The notes under the pieces: generated by a model
Seen by the model: only the letters and a program-made list of their open reading frames with translations
Databases searched by the model: none
Told to the model about the DNA's origin: nothing
Shown: positions 7,019-15,128 of the stretch, in pieces
Layout of the letters: every line of letters starts with the position of its first letter
Position numbering within the stretch: the first letter of the stretch is position 1
Program-made: the position numbers and the translations under genes
Origin: Oscillibacter sp. UBA6647
GTDB lineage: Bacteria; Bacillota; Clostridia; Oscillospirales; Oscillospiraceae
Reading direction: 5' to 3'
Assembly (NCBI GenBank): GCA_002455655.1
Contig: DKLF01000010.1
Coordinates: 1-17,710 of the forward strand
Length of the DNA stretch: 17,710 bases

Positions 7019-7053
7019 TAAAATCGGCGCGGCCATAGGCCGCGCCGATTTTA
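7019..7053. terminator. Bidirectional terminator between the ABC operon and sipL
   Basis: A 16-bp stem (7019-7034 with 7038-7053) closes an ATA loop. It is GC-rich inside and flanked by A-runs on one side and T-runs on the other, so either RNA ends in a U-tract. It separates the convergent ABC operon (+) and the SipL-like gene (-). Confidence 0.9.
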
Positions 7054-7089
7054 TATGTTAAATTCAGAAGGACGCCGTTTCTTCGGCAC

Positions 7090-8625
7090 TTATGCCCGCT
7101 TCCGGGGAATCAGCAGCAGCTTTTCCTCCGACACATCCCCCTCGTCCTCCAAATCGTTTGCAGAGAGGATTGTGGTTACGGTAGTGTTGTACCGCTTGGC
7201 AAGGTCCCAAAGTGTCTCCTGCCTGTTTTTGCAGCGCAGAACGAGAGAGGGAGCGCCGGAAAGGTCCTTTGGCGCTTCGCTGCTGATTTTTGCGGAAGAC
7301 ACACAGACTCTCTTTTTCCGAGAGACTGCCTCCGCCCGAAACTCCACCGAGAACCGTACCTCAATCCCCCGGTCCCCCAGACTTCCCTGAACCTCCTCGG
7401 GGCAAATGGCGTGAGCGGTTACCCGGCAGTCCTCCGGCAAATCCATCTGACAGCTTACCTCGATGCTCCGCTCCGCCATTAGCGCCGCGCCGCCCTCGTC
7501 CAGATACAACGCCCGAACAGCCACGGCGGTACGCAAGGTACTGCCGCCGCCCTCACGGCTGACGGATACGGCGCTGGGAGAGGCGGAAAGCGTCAGAATG
7601 GAATCCGCCACCACGCCGATTTCCAGTACCTCCCGCACTGTTTGACGGCGGGTTAGGGTTTCCGCAAAGTCGCATAGCTGCAAAGGCTGGGCCTCGTAGC
7701 TCAAATCATAGGCCGTGCTGTACAAATCGCACAGCAGCGTCACGTCCTGCTCCTGGCGCAGCAGGGCTGTGGCGTGGAGATACAGCGTGACGGCAATCTT
7801 CCGGTTGTCGTGGTCTCCGTCCACCTGAATATCTGTGCCGGTGAGCTGAACACTGACCGCGGCCACACAGCCCTCGGCCGCGCCGTCCACCTCCATAATC
7901 TGAGAAAACGGCAGCTCACCGGAGGTGGAGCAGCATTTTCCCTCCAAGGAGCGGTACAGGAGACAAACTGTGAAGATTCCCTTCAAAATCAGCTTACTCC
8001 CCACCACCTTCGTCTCCGTCACACAAACGGAGACGCGACTGGACAGGATTTCCGCAGCGCCCTCCCTGCCCGGGGACAGGTCCAGCTCGTCGGAGAATGT
8101 AAAATCTTTTTCTGCGATATGTGTCAGTGCGGTGGTATGCTGCACCTCCCGCCGCTTTTCAACGCACAGGGCTGCGTCTGCCTCCGCGTCGGTGCAAAAT
8201 TCCGTCTCCGCCCGGCGATATCCGGTAAGGCGGCTAACAAGCCGACAGCGGGTAAACACCTTACGGGGGTTCAGCGCACGGGTTTCCAGCAGCTCAGGCT
8301 CTGTGTCCGCTGCCAAAAGCACACACTCCGGCATGGCCTTGGCATCCGACTCGGCGGAAAAAGGCATAGCAAAATCCAGCGTGCGCACGCCGCTCTCCCC
8401 ATCTGGGGTATAGAGCACCGTTATCCGCACGGTGCCGGAAATTTCCGCCTTTCCGTCCCTCAGCTCCCGGCTGTGGAGATAGATTTTTCCCTCCGTGTCG
8501 ATGATGCGGGCAATGTCGGGGCAGTAATCCGGCACAATTGTCTCCGCCGTTTCCTCCTGCGTCAGCACAAGCTCCCCGCCCACGTCATAGGCGTCGAAGC
8601 GGGCTTTTTTTAAATCCAGTTCCAT
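7090..8625 (-). CDS. sipL: SipL-like spore morphogenetic protein (SPOCS + LysM, 511 aa)
   Basis: SipL binds SpoIVA at the forespore surface and is needed for coat encasement in Clostridioides difficile, where it plays the part of SpoVID. This protein has the same build and length: SPOCS (DUF3794) units and a C-terminal LysM domain. The first unit (about 20-130) has the typical ETIVPDYCPDIARII segment at 28-42. A second unit is at about 165-290 and a third, weaker one at about 320-435. LysM is at about 462-507, with TLWDLAKRYNTTVTTIL and the ending LLLIP. In C. difficile the LysM domain is the part that binds SpoIVA. AAAGGA lies 8 bases before ATG 8625. The gene follows spoVM by 60 bases and is probably co-transcribed with it. 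Orthology to SipL is inferred from architecture and context; other SPOCS/LysM paralogues exist. Confidence 0.8.
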   Translation of the reverse strand: MELDLKKARFDAYDVGGELVLTQEETAETIVPDYCPDIARIIDTEGKIYLHSRELRDGKAEISGTVRITVLYTPDGESGVRTLDFAMPFSAESDAKAMPECVLLAADTEPELLETRALNPRKVFTRCRLVSRLTGYRRAETEFCTDAEADAALCVEKRREVQHTTALTHIAEKDFTFSDELDLSPGREGAAEILSSRVSVCVTETKVVGSKLILKGIFTVCLLYRSLEGKCCSTSGELPFSQIMEVDGAAEGCVAAVSVQLTGTDIQVDGDHDNRKIAVTLYLHATALLRQEQDVTLLCDLYSTAYDLSYEAQPLQLCDFAETLTRRQTVREVLEIGVVADSILTLSASPSAVSVSREGGGSTLRTAVAVRALYLDEGGAALMAERSIEVSCQMDLPEDCRVTAHAICPEEVQGSLGDRGIEVRFSVEFRAEAVSRKKRVCVSSAKISSEAPKDLSGAPSLVLRCKNRQETLWDLAKRYNTTVTTILSANDLEDEGDVSEEKLLLIPRKRA

Positions 8626-8685
8626 TCAGACCATCCTTTCCCGGCCATTGTGATTCTGGCCTATCCTATGCCGGGAGGATGAGGG

Positions 8686-8760
8686 TTATTCCTTGATCCC
8701 GAACAACCTGCGCAGCAGGCCGCACAGCGCTTTCGGCGACTTCCAGACGACGATTTTCAT
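8686..8760 (-). CDS. spoVM: Stage V sporulation protein M (24 aa)
   Basis: SpoVM is a tiny amphipathic helix that settles on the convex forespore membrane and anchors SpoIVA there. The reading starts MKIVVWKSPKAL and ends RRLFGIKE. Compared with the 26-residue B. subtilis protein, it keeps K2, K7, the key Pro9, K10, L12, G14, R17 and G21. One face is hydrophobic and the other basic. AGGAGT at 8769-8774 stands exactly 8 bases before ATG 8760, supporting translation of this very short frame. Context agrees: spoVM follows the priA-def-fmt-rsmB-rlmN-prpC-prkC-rsgA cluster in B. subtilis too, and here a SipL-like gene comes next. Differences worth noting are Trp6, Ala11 and Cys13. Confidence 0.92.
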   Translation of the reverse strand: MKIVVWKSPKALCGLLRRLFGIKE

Positions 8761-8793
8761 ATACACGCACTCCTTTTCCAAATCAAACTCATC

Positions 8794-8955
8794 TCAGCGC
8801 CGAAGACAGGCGCTCCCGCAGGCGATCAGGAGCAGTGCGACGATAAACAGCAGAAAGCCCGTAGGAAAAATCGCCGCAATTAAAATACCCAGCCCCAGCG
8901 ACACCGCACATACGCCCAGCCAGCAGCCTCCTCCTCCTCCACGGCCACACCACAT
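8794..8955 (-). CDS. Gly/Cys-rich two-helix small membrane protein (53 aa)
   Basis: ATG 8955 has a near-perfect AGGAGGTG ribosome site about 8 bases upstream. The frame can be extended back past this point but without another good start, and the extension would run through the rsgA terminator. The N-terminus is MWCGRGGGGGCW, followed by two hydrophobic helices (about 12-30 and 33-47) joined at a Pro-Thr-Gly turn and a short CLRR end. It has four cysteines besides the tryptophans. It sits 33 bases before spoVM on the same strand, so it is likely the first gene of a spoVM-sipL transcript. I know no function for it. Co-location suggests a forespore or mother-cell membrane protein made in sporulation, an inference only. 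A 6-bp hairpin (8796-8814) overlaps its last codons and has no U-run. Confidence 0.75.
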   Translation of the reverse strand: MWCGRGGGGGCWLGVCAVSLGLGILIAAIFPTGFLLFIVALLLIACGSACLRR

Positions 8956-9058
8956 ATCCGCCGCACCTCCTCTCGTACTCCAGTATATACCCGGAAAGGA
9001 AAAAGCGTGCGGAACAAAGTTCCAAAGCGGGGAAATCTCTATGCGAAAAAGGGGAAAT

Positions 9059-9098
9059 AAAAAAATGCGGATACCGTATTTACGGTATCCACACTTTT
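9059..9098. terminator. Terminator of the priA-rsgA operon
   Basis: A perfect 10-bp stem (9069-9078 with 9081-9090) with a 2-base centre lies directly after the rsgA stop. Read on the minus strand it is followed by GCATTTTTTT (complement of 9059-9068); read on the plus strand by ACACTTTTTT. It can work in both directions and isolates the sporulation group from the housekeeping operon. The gap from here to 8956 shows no convincing promoter. CATAGAGA near 9036-9043 is only a weak sigma-E -10 candidate. Confidence 0.88.
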
Positions 9099-9986
9099 TT
9101 ATTTCTTCTGCTCCGTCCATTCCTTGAGGGGCTTCAACTCCTCGTAAAGCCGGAGATAGCTGTCGTGGCGGCTCTTTTGAAGTTTTCCGTCCATAAGGGC
9201 CTCCAGCACCGCGCAGCCTTTTTCCTTTGTATGGCTGCACCCCACAAACCGGCAGCCTTCCACATACGGCGCAAAGTCCGGAAAAGTCTCGGGAAGGCGG
9301 TGTTTCAGCTCCAAATCCAGTTCTTCGGAATCAAAGGACGCAAAGCCCGGGGAATCCACCACCTCTGCGCCGCAGGACAGGTGAAAAAGCTCCACATGGC
9401 GGGTGGTGTGCCGTCCGCGGCCGAGGGCCACGCTGATTTCTCCCACCTGTAACCCAAACTCTGGGTCCAGCGCATTTAAAATGCTGGACTTTCCCACGCC
9501 GGAATTTCCTGTAAAGGCAGATAGCTTTCCAGCTATTAACGGCTTCAGTTCCTCCAGCCCCTCCCCCGTTTCCGCGCTGACGCGGACCGTGGGAAAGCCT
9601 GCGGCGCGGTAAATCTCATACAAACCGTCGGCACTGTTCAAATCGCACTTGTTCAGCACCACCACTACGCCGCAGTCCTTCAGCGCCGCGATGGCGGAGA
9701 GCCGATCGATGAGATAAGGGTCGGTTTTTGGAAGGGCCTCCGAGGCAATGATCACAATCTGGTCCACATTTGCCACGGAAGGGCGGCGAAAGGTATTCTT
9801 TCGGGGCTTTATGGCCTCTACATAGCCTTCGCCGCCGCCAAGCTCCCGGATTTCCACCCGGTCCCCCACCAGGGGAGAAACGCCCTCTTTGCGAAATTTT
9901 CCTCTGGCGCGGCAGCAGAAAAGCTCCCCGTCGCACTCCACGTAGTAAAACCCGCTGAGGGCCTTTTGAATCCGGCCCTCACGCAT
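9099..9986 (-). CDS. rsgA: Ribosome small subunit-dependent GTPase RsgA
   Basis: RsgA (YloQ/CpgA) is a circularly permuted GTPase that checks and helps finish the 30S subunit. An N-terminal OB domain covers about 1-65. The G motifs come in the permuted order: NKCD (112-115), GNSGVGKSS (160-168), DSPG (211-214). The C-terminal zinc site uses Cys245, Cys250, His252 and Cys258. The 295-residue length is normal. ATG 9986 is preferred over the TTG three bases upstream. It overlaps the end of prkC by 8 bases, with no strong ribosome site, so translation is probably coupled. In B. subtilis this protein is a substrate of PrkC, which fits their adjacency. Confidence 0.96.
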   Translation of the reverse strand: MREGRIQKALSGFYYVECDGELFCCRARGKFRKEGVSPLVGDRVEIRELGGGEGYVEAIKPRKNTFRRPSVANVDQIVIIASEALPKTDPYLIDRLSAIAALKDCGVVVVLNKCDLNSADGLYEIYRAAGFPTVRVSAETGEGLEELKPLIAGKLSAFTGNSGVGKSSILNALDPEFGLQVGEISVALGRGRHTTRHVELFHLSCGAEVVDSPGFASFDSEELDLELKHRLPETFPDFAPYVEGCRFVGCSHTKEKGCAVLEALMDGKLQKSRHDSYLRLYEELKPLKEWTEQKK

Positions 9987-12000
9987 CAAAGCTTACCGTG
10001 CGCGTTTCAAACAGCGTTCCGTCGTAATACACCTGCACCGTACCGGTGCCCGTGCCATACAGGTCCACGGTCGCGGTTCCGTCACTGCAATTCACATTGC
10101 CGTCAAACTGTGACTGTCCATCCAGCAGCACCACCATATGAACGGTTTCCCGCCCATCCTGCGGCAGCGAGAAAGTGGCCGACTGGAGAATCAAATTTTC
10201 CGAGGGGGTATTCGTACCCGCAGGACCCTTGCTGACGGAGAGGATAATTTTGTCGCCCTTGTTGGCCTTCGTGTTTCCGGCGGGGTCCTGCGCCACCACC
10301 ATCCCGACGGCCTCGTTGCTCTCCACATCTTTTACCTCTACCTCCAGGCCAAGGCTTCTGGCCAGCTCCTTCGCCTTATCAACGGGAAGCGCGGTCAGGG
10401 GCAGCACATCCACCGGAATTTTCTCCGGCCCCGTGCTGACGTACAGTATTACGGTGTCGCCCTTTTTCAGGGTAGCCCCCGCCTCCGGGTCTGTGCGAAT
10501 GATGGCGTCAGCCGTCACGTCGTCGCTGCTCTCCTCGACAGTTTGAATCTCCAGCTTCAAATCGGCGATGAGTGTTTTCATATCCACCTTTGCAACTTGA
10601 ATATTCTTTCCAATCAGGCCGTCCGGCATGGTATCGGTCCTCTCCCCGGCACTGACGGTGACATCAATGACAAGGTTGGTCTTTTTGGGCATGTTCTCCG
10701 ACGGGTCCTGCTTGAGGATCACATCCACGGGTGCGTCGTCGTAAACCCTGCTCACCACATTGATTGTAAAAATTCCGTCAACCTCGGGAAGCGCATTGGC
10801 CTCATCCACCGTCAGTCCCAGCACATTGGGAACGAGATAATTGTCTCCCGCATCCATGGAACCGAACACGGCCCTGGCCACGAAAAACACCGCCACCAGC
10901 GCCACAATCACCACGCCGGTAATCATGGCCGTGCGTTTGTTCGGGGACAGCTCTCCTTCGGACTTTCGGGGCGGGTCCCGGTCGTAATCCGAGTTATACT
11001 TCCGGTCGCGGCCCCGCCCATATTCCCGTCCGGTTTCCCGCTCACGGGAAAGCTCCCTAGCGGCATGGTGCTGCGCGGCGGCAGCCATCACAGCGCCGGT
11101 GCGCAGCGGGCGGGTTGGCTCGTCAGGCTCCTCCGGGCGAAGGTCCTTGGGATCAATGTCCAAATCCACGCCGGGATTTTTACGGAAGGCGTCCAGATCC
11201 AGAATCATGGCCTCGGCAGAGTCATACCGCCGGTCCCGGTCTGGGGCCATAGCCTTCATGCAGATCAGCTCCAGCGGCTCGGGAATACCAGCGTCAATCT
11301 CCCGGGGCGCCAGCGGAATGGAGCTGAGATGCTGAATGGCCACCGACACGGCGGAATCACCCTCAAAAGGCAGGCGGCAGGTGAGCATCTCATAAAGCAC
11401 CACACCGGCGGAATAAATGTCAGAGCGTGCGTCGGTCCGGTCGCCCCGGGCCTGCTCCGGAGAGATATAGTGGACGGAGCCAAGGGCCTCCTGCGTCAGG
11501 GTCTGGGCAGAGTTTTCAAGGCAGGCAATGCCGAAATCGGCCACCTTCACGCTGCCGTCCCGCAGAACCATGATGTTCTGGGGCTTGATGTCCCGGTGGA
11601 CAATCCCCCGGCTGTGAGCATGGGAAAGGCCCCGCATAATCTGGGTGATAAAGTGCAAAGACTCTCGCCAGTCCAGTTTTTCCCGCTTCTCCATGTACTG
11701 CTTGAGAGTAATGCCGTCAATCAGCTCCATGACGATGTATTCCACCTCCGCGCTTTGGGACACGTCATACACCGAAACGATATTGGGATGAGACAGCATG
11801 GCAACAGCCTTGGACTCCGCGTGGAACCGGCGGCGAAACTCCTCATCCTGCGCCAAATCGCTCTTGAGAATCTTCACGGCCACCAGCCGGTTCAGGCGGT
11901 GGCATTTGGCTTTGTATACCACGGCCATGCCGCCGGTCCCAATTCGCTCCAGAATTTCATAGCGGTTGTCCAGCATTTTCCCGATATAAGAATCCACCAT
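9979..12000 (-). CDS. prkC: Ser/Thr protein kinase with PASTA domains (PrkC)
   Basis: A membrane Ser/Thr kinase that senses peptidoglycan fragments through outside PASTA domains; in B. subtilis it controls germination and stationary-phase processes. The kinase domain spans about 14-275, with the Gly loop GTGGMAVVYK (21-30), Lys43 in AVKIL, HRDIKPQN (135-142), DFG (155-157) and SPEQARG (180-186). A charged, Arg-rich juxtamembrane segment is at about 280-356, one membrane helix at about 357-379, and three PASTA repeats at about 388-452, 456-524 and 526-593. A final beta-rich stretch of about 70 residues (600-673) is not PASTA. ATG 12000 is preferred over the GTG at 12009, because the GGGGGTG ribosome site lies correctly for it. 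It begins one base after the end of prpC, its cognate phosphatase. Confidence 0.95.
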   Translation of the reverse strand: MVDSYIGKMLDNRYEILERIGTGGMAVVYKAKCHRLNRLVAVKILKSDLAQDEEFRRRFHAESKAVAMLSHPNIVSVYDVSQSAEVEYIVMELIDGITLKQYMEKREKLDWRESLHFITQIMRGLSHAHSRGIVHRDIKPQNIMVLRDGSVKVADFGIACLENSAQTLTQEALGSVHYISPEQARGDRTDARSDIYSAGVVLYEMLTCRLPFEGDSAVSVAIQHLSSIPLAPREIDAGIPEPLELICMKAMAPDRDRRYDSAEAMILDLDAFRKNPGVDLDIDPKDLRPEEPDEPTRPLRTGAVMAAAAQHHAARELSRERETGREYGRGRDRKYNSDYDRDPPRKSEGELSPNKRTAMITGVVIVALVAVFFVARAVFGSMDAGDNYLVPNVLGLTVDEANALPEVDGIFTINVVSRVYDDAPVDVILKQDPSENMPKKTNLVIDVTVSAGERTDTMPDGLIGKNIQVAKVDMKTLIADLKLEIQTVEESSDDVTADAIIRTDPEAGATLKKGDTVILYVSTGPEKIPVDVLPLTALPVDKAKELARSLGLEVEVKDVESNEAVGMVVAQDPAGNTKANKGDKIILSVSKGPAGTNTPSENLILQSATFSLPQDGRETVHMVVLLDGQSQFDGNVNCSDGTATVDLYGTGTGTVQVYYDGTLFETRTVSFDA

Positions 12001-12001
12001 G

Positions 12002-12757
12002 TCACACACCCCCCTTTCCGTCTGTTTCGCGCATCAGCACAGCGGTTACATTGTCCTTTGCGCCGCGCTCCTTAGAAAGATCCAGAAGCCTTGAAAGGCA
12101 GTCCTCTCCCGTCTTGGCGCGGTTCACCTCGTCCAGCATTTCCTGATCCGACACGGTGTCTACCAGCCCGTCGCTGCACAGCAAAATGATTTCCCCCGGC
12201 TCCATAGGACATATGTAGCCGTCGCACTCGATCAGCTCATCCGGCCCCAGCGCCCGGGTAATCAGATTACGGTTTGGATGGCGGCGGGCCTCCTCGGCGG
12301 TAATGTCCCCCCGCTCCACCATGCTCTCCACCAATGAGTGGTCCCGGGTAATCCGCTGGATGCACTCTTTTGTAATATGATACGCGCGGCTGTCGCCCAC
12401 GTTGCTCACCACAGCGCCGCCGCCATAGCCCACGGCGGCCACCAGCGTGGTTCCCATGTTCTGAAATTCCTCGCTCTGCCGCGCCGCTTCCCAGACTGCC
12501 TTGTTTGCAAGAGACACCGCAAAGGATGACGCCTCCCGGAGCTGACCCGGCGTCATCTCCGGGCGCAGAACGCGCCGCACCTCCCGCATATAGGTATCCA
12601 CCGCGATATGGCTTGCCAGACGGCCGCCGGCGGTGCCGCCCATGCCGTCGCATACCACGCAGACGGTGTGTCCGCTGTCCGTGCGCTCCCGCACGGCAAA
12701 AGCGTCCTGATTGTCCTTACGGACCAAACCCACATCCGTAATGCCCCAAACCTGCAT
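12002..12757 (-). CDS. prpC: PP2C-family protein phosphatase (PrpC)
   Basis: PrpC removes phosphates placed by PrkC, using two metal ions. PP2C motifs present are DNQD (15-18), the metal-binding DGMGG (37-41), GTTL (102-105), GDSRAY (121-126), SDGL (195-198) and DNVT (235-238). At 251 residues it has the usual length of bacterial Stp/PrpC proteins. The ATG at 12757 is preferred: GGAG lies 10 bases before it, while the GTG at 12766 would be only about one base from that ribosome site. It lies between rlmN (5-base gap) and prkC (1-base gap), so phosphatase and kinase should be made together. Confidence 0.95.
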   Translation of the reverse strand: MQVWGITDVGLVRKDNQDAFAVRERTDSGHTVCVVCDGMGGTAGGRLASHIAVDTYMREVRRVLRPEMTPGQLREASSFAVSLANKAVWEAARQSEEFQNMGTTLVAAVGYGGGAVVSNVGDSRAYHITKECIQRITRDHSLVESMVERGDITAEEARRHPNRNLITRALGPDELIECDGYICPMEPGEIILLCSDGLVDTVSDQEMLDEVNRAKTGEDCLSRLLDLSKERGAKDNVTAVLMRETDGKGGV

Positions 12758-12762
12758 GTCGG

Positions 12763-13794
12763 TCACACTCCTTTCCTCTCTTCCATGGCCTTCCGACGGA
12801 GCTGACCGCAGGAGGCGTCGATATCCCCGCCCAAGCTCCGCCGCACCGTAGCGGTCACGCCATGGGACTCCAGCCGTTTTTGAAACGCCGCCGTCCGTTT
12901 GGACGGCTTGAACGGGCTTTCCACCACGTCGTTCAGCGGAATGAGATTCACATGCCCCGGCATCCCTCTTAGCTTTTGGGCAATGAGGTCCGCCTGCCAG
13001 TCACCATCGTTCACGCCGTCAATCATGGCGTACTCAAAAGAAATGCGCCGCCCTGTTTTTTGAAAGTAACGATGGCATGCGGCAAACAGCTCCTCTACGG
13101 GATAGGCCCGGTTCACCGGCATGATTTTAGAGCGGGTTTCCCCATCCGGCGCGTGGAGGGAGACGGACAGCGTAAGCTGAAGGCTCAATTCGGCAAGGCG
13201 CTCGATGCCGGGAATGATGCCGCAAGTAGACAGGGAAATATGCCGCATGCCGATGTTCAACCCCTCTGGGCAGTTCACCAACTCCAAAAACCGCAGCACG
13301 TTATCAAGATTGTCCAGCGGCTCCCCAATCCCCATCAAAACGATATTGGAAATCGGCAGACCGGCGTCCTTCTGGGTGAAAATCACCTGATCCAGTAGCT
13401 CCCCCGGCGTCAGGTTTCTGACCTTTCCCGCCACAGTTGATGCGCAGAATGCACAGCCCATCAAACAGCCCACCTGAGAGGAGATGCAGACGGTATTCCC
13501 GTGGTGATAGCGCATGAAGACGGATTCGATGCAGTTCCCGTCGCTTAGCTCCCAAAGGTATTTCACGGTGCCGTCCAGCTTGGAAACCTGCTTGCGCACG
13601 GCCACAGGCGGCGTGAGTATACATGTACGCTCCAACTTTTCCCGGAGAGACTTTGGCAGGTTTGTCATCTCATCAAAGGAAGTCGCGCCTCCATGGAGCC
13701 AGGAGAACACCTGCTTTCCGCGAAAGGAAGGCTCTCCCATGTCCTTCAGGGTACGGGTCATTTCCTCCGGCGTCTGGGATTTTAAGTCAATCAT
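12763..13794 (-). CDS. rlmN: Dual-specificity RNA methyltransferase RlmN
   Basis: A radical-SAM enzyme that methylates C2 of adenine 2503 in 23S rRNA and A37 in some tRNAs. The cluster motif CLMGCAFC gives Cys110, Cys114 and Cys117. Cys103, seven residues before, and Cys329 in DASCGQL match the two mechanistic cysteines of E. coli RlmN (Cys118 and Cys355). GIGEPL (155-160) and the SLHAPD segment are SAM-binding features. Length (343) is normal. ATG 13794 overlaps the rsmB stop in an ATGA junction. The Cfr-type resistance paralogue is less likely given the housekeeping context. Confidence 0.96.
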   Translation of the reverse strand: MIDLKSQTPEEMTRTLKDMGEPSFRGKQVFSWLHGGATSFDEMTNLPKSLREKLERTCILTPPVAVRKQVSKLDGTVKYLWELSDGNCIESVFMRYHHGNTVCISSQVGCLMGCAFCASTVAGKVRNLTPGELLDQVIFTQKDAGLPISNIVLMGIGEPLDNLDNVLRFLELVNCPEGLNIGMRHISLSTCGIIPGIERLAELSLQLTLSVSLHAPDGETRSKIMPVNRAYPVEELFAACHRYFQKTGRRISFEYAMIDGVNDGDWQADLIAQKLRGMPGHVNLIPLNDVVESPFKPSKRTAAFQKRLESHGVTATVRRSLGGDIDASCGQLRRKAMEERKGV

Positions 13795-15128
13795 TGTGGG
13801 ACTTCCCCTTCAGCGCGCCGCAGGCGGCAGATGTAGAATCCATCGGTCCCATGGCGATGGGGCCAGAGGGTCAGCTCTCCCGGCTGCGTCCCGATAGGCT
13901 GGGGCAGCGTAAAGCTTTCCCGGGAAAATTCCGGGTGGGCGGCGAGAAATCCATCTACAATCTGGCCGTTTTCCTCCGGAAGCACGGTACAGGTGGAGTA
14001 GATCAGTGTACCGCCGGGCTTCACATACCGCGCCGCGTTTTCTAAAAGCGCGGACTGCGCTACGGTAAGTGTAAACAGGTCGTCGGGGGATTTATACCGA
14101 ACGTCCGGCTTTTTCCGAATAATACCAAGACCGGAGCAGGGTGCGTCCACCAGCACCACATCGGCGCTGTCTGCCCACTCGGGGCGGAAAACCGTCCCGT
14201 CGGCAGCAAAAGTTTGGATAGATGTAATTCCCAGCCGCGCAGCGCCCTCTTGAATGCGGATCAGCTTTTTTTCGTGGAGGTCACAGGATAAAATCTCGCC
14301 CCCATCTCCCATCAGCACAGCCGCACCAAAGGACTTTCCGCCCGGAGCGGCGCACACGTCGATGACCCGCTGTCCCTTTTCGGGCGCGGCAACCAAACCC
14401 ACCAGTTTGGCGGCAGGATCCTGCACGAAAAACTCGCCCTGTCCAAACGCCTCCAGCGCAGTCAAATCGCCGGGAGAGGATAGCTCCAGACAATCCGGAA
14501 CCCATGCGTGCGGAGTGATTCCCACTCCCGCTGCCGTGAGCCTTATAGCCAGCTCTTCCGCCGTGGTTTTCAGCGTGTTTACCTGCACCGTCAGGGGTGC
14601 AACACCGTTATCGGCAGCAAGGAAAGCCTCCGTTTCCTCCCGACCCAGCAGCGCCAAAAGCCGCTTTACCAGCCACTTGGGATGACTGTACTTAATAGAA
14701 AGGTACTGCGCCTCGTCCCTTTCGGGAATGGCCGGGAGCTTGTCCCTGTTCAAGGAAACCTTCCGCAAAACGGCGTTCACCAGTCCGGAGGCCGCACCCC
14801 TTTTGTTTTTCTTCGCCAACTCCACGGCCTCGTTCACCGCCGCCCGGTCCGGCACCTTGTCTAAAAACAGAATCTGATACGCACCCAGCCGCAGAATGTC
14901 CGCAAGCGGTATCTGTAAATGGCTCACCTTCTGGGAGCAGTAAGCCCCCAGATAAAAATCCAGCAGGGCGCGGTTTTGCAAAACGCCGTAGACCATGCGG
15001 GTGGCCAGCGCGGCTTCCGCGTCGGTCAGTCCGTCTCTCCGGAGCTGGGCCTTTAAGGAGGCGTCCGCCCATGCGGCATTGGACGAGACGGCGCCCAGCA
15101 CCCGCAGGGCGGTATCCCGGGCGCTCAT
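13791..15128 (-). CDS. rsmB: 16S rRNA (cytosine-967-C5)-methyltransferase RsmB
   Basis: RsmB (Fmu/Sun) methylates C967 of 16S rRNA with SAM. An N-terminal NusB-like RNA-binding domain occupies about 1-135. The Rossmann domain has the SAM loop DVCAAPGGK (257-265), the DAPCSG motif with Cys331, and STCTVLPEEN with the nucleophile Cys380. The 445-residue length is typical. ATG 15128 overlaps the stop of the protease gene upstream (ATGA), and its own stop overlaps the rlmN start, so the three are translationally linked. Confidence 0.96.
   Translation of the reverse strand: MSARDTALRVLGAVSSNAAWADASLKAQLRRDGLTDAEAALATRMVYGVLQNRALLDFYLGAYCSQKVSHLQIPLADILRLGAYQILFLDKVPDRAAVNEAVELAKKNKRGAASGLVNAVLRKVSLNRDKLPAIPERDEAQYLSIKYSHPKWLVKRLLALLGREETEAFLAADNGVAPLTVQVNTLKTTAEELAIRLTAAGVGITPHAWVPDCLELSSPGDLTALEAFGQGEFFVQDPAAKLVGLVAAPEKGQRVIDVCAAPGGKSFGAAVLMGDGGEILSCDLHEKKLIRIQEGAARLGITSIQTFAADGTVFRPEWADSADVVLVDAPCSGLGIIRKKPDVRYKSPDDLFTLTVAQSALLENAARYVKPGGTLIYSTCTVLPEENGQIVDGFLAAHPEFSRESFTLPQPIGTQPGELTLWPHRHGTDGFYICRLRRAEGEVPQ

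Noticed and set aside
7774..8613. A 279-codon plus-strand frame opposite sipL
   Set aside because: It has no ribosome site or domain; SPOCS and LysM signatures lie on the minus strand.
9011..9023. GGAAC-AAA-GTTCC resembling a LexA (SOS) box
   Set aside because: Gram-positive LexA sites need GAAC-N4-GTTC; the spacing is three here, and no SOS gene is adjacent.
8956..9240. N-terminal extension of the 53-residue membrane protein (148-codon frame)
   Set aside because: It would run through rsgA and its terminator. The AGGAGGTG before ATG 8955 fixes the start.
10138..12075. A 645-codon open frame on the plus strand opposite prkC
   Set aside because: It mirrors the GC-rich codon pattern of prkC, has no ribosome site and no recognisable domain. 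prkC has full kinase and PASTA motifs.
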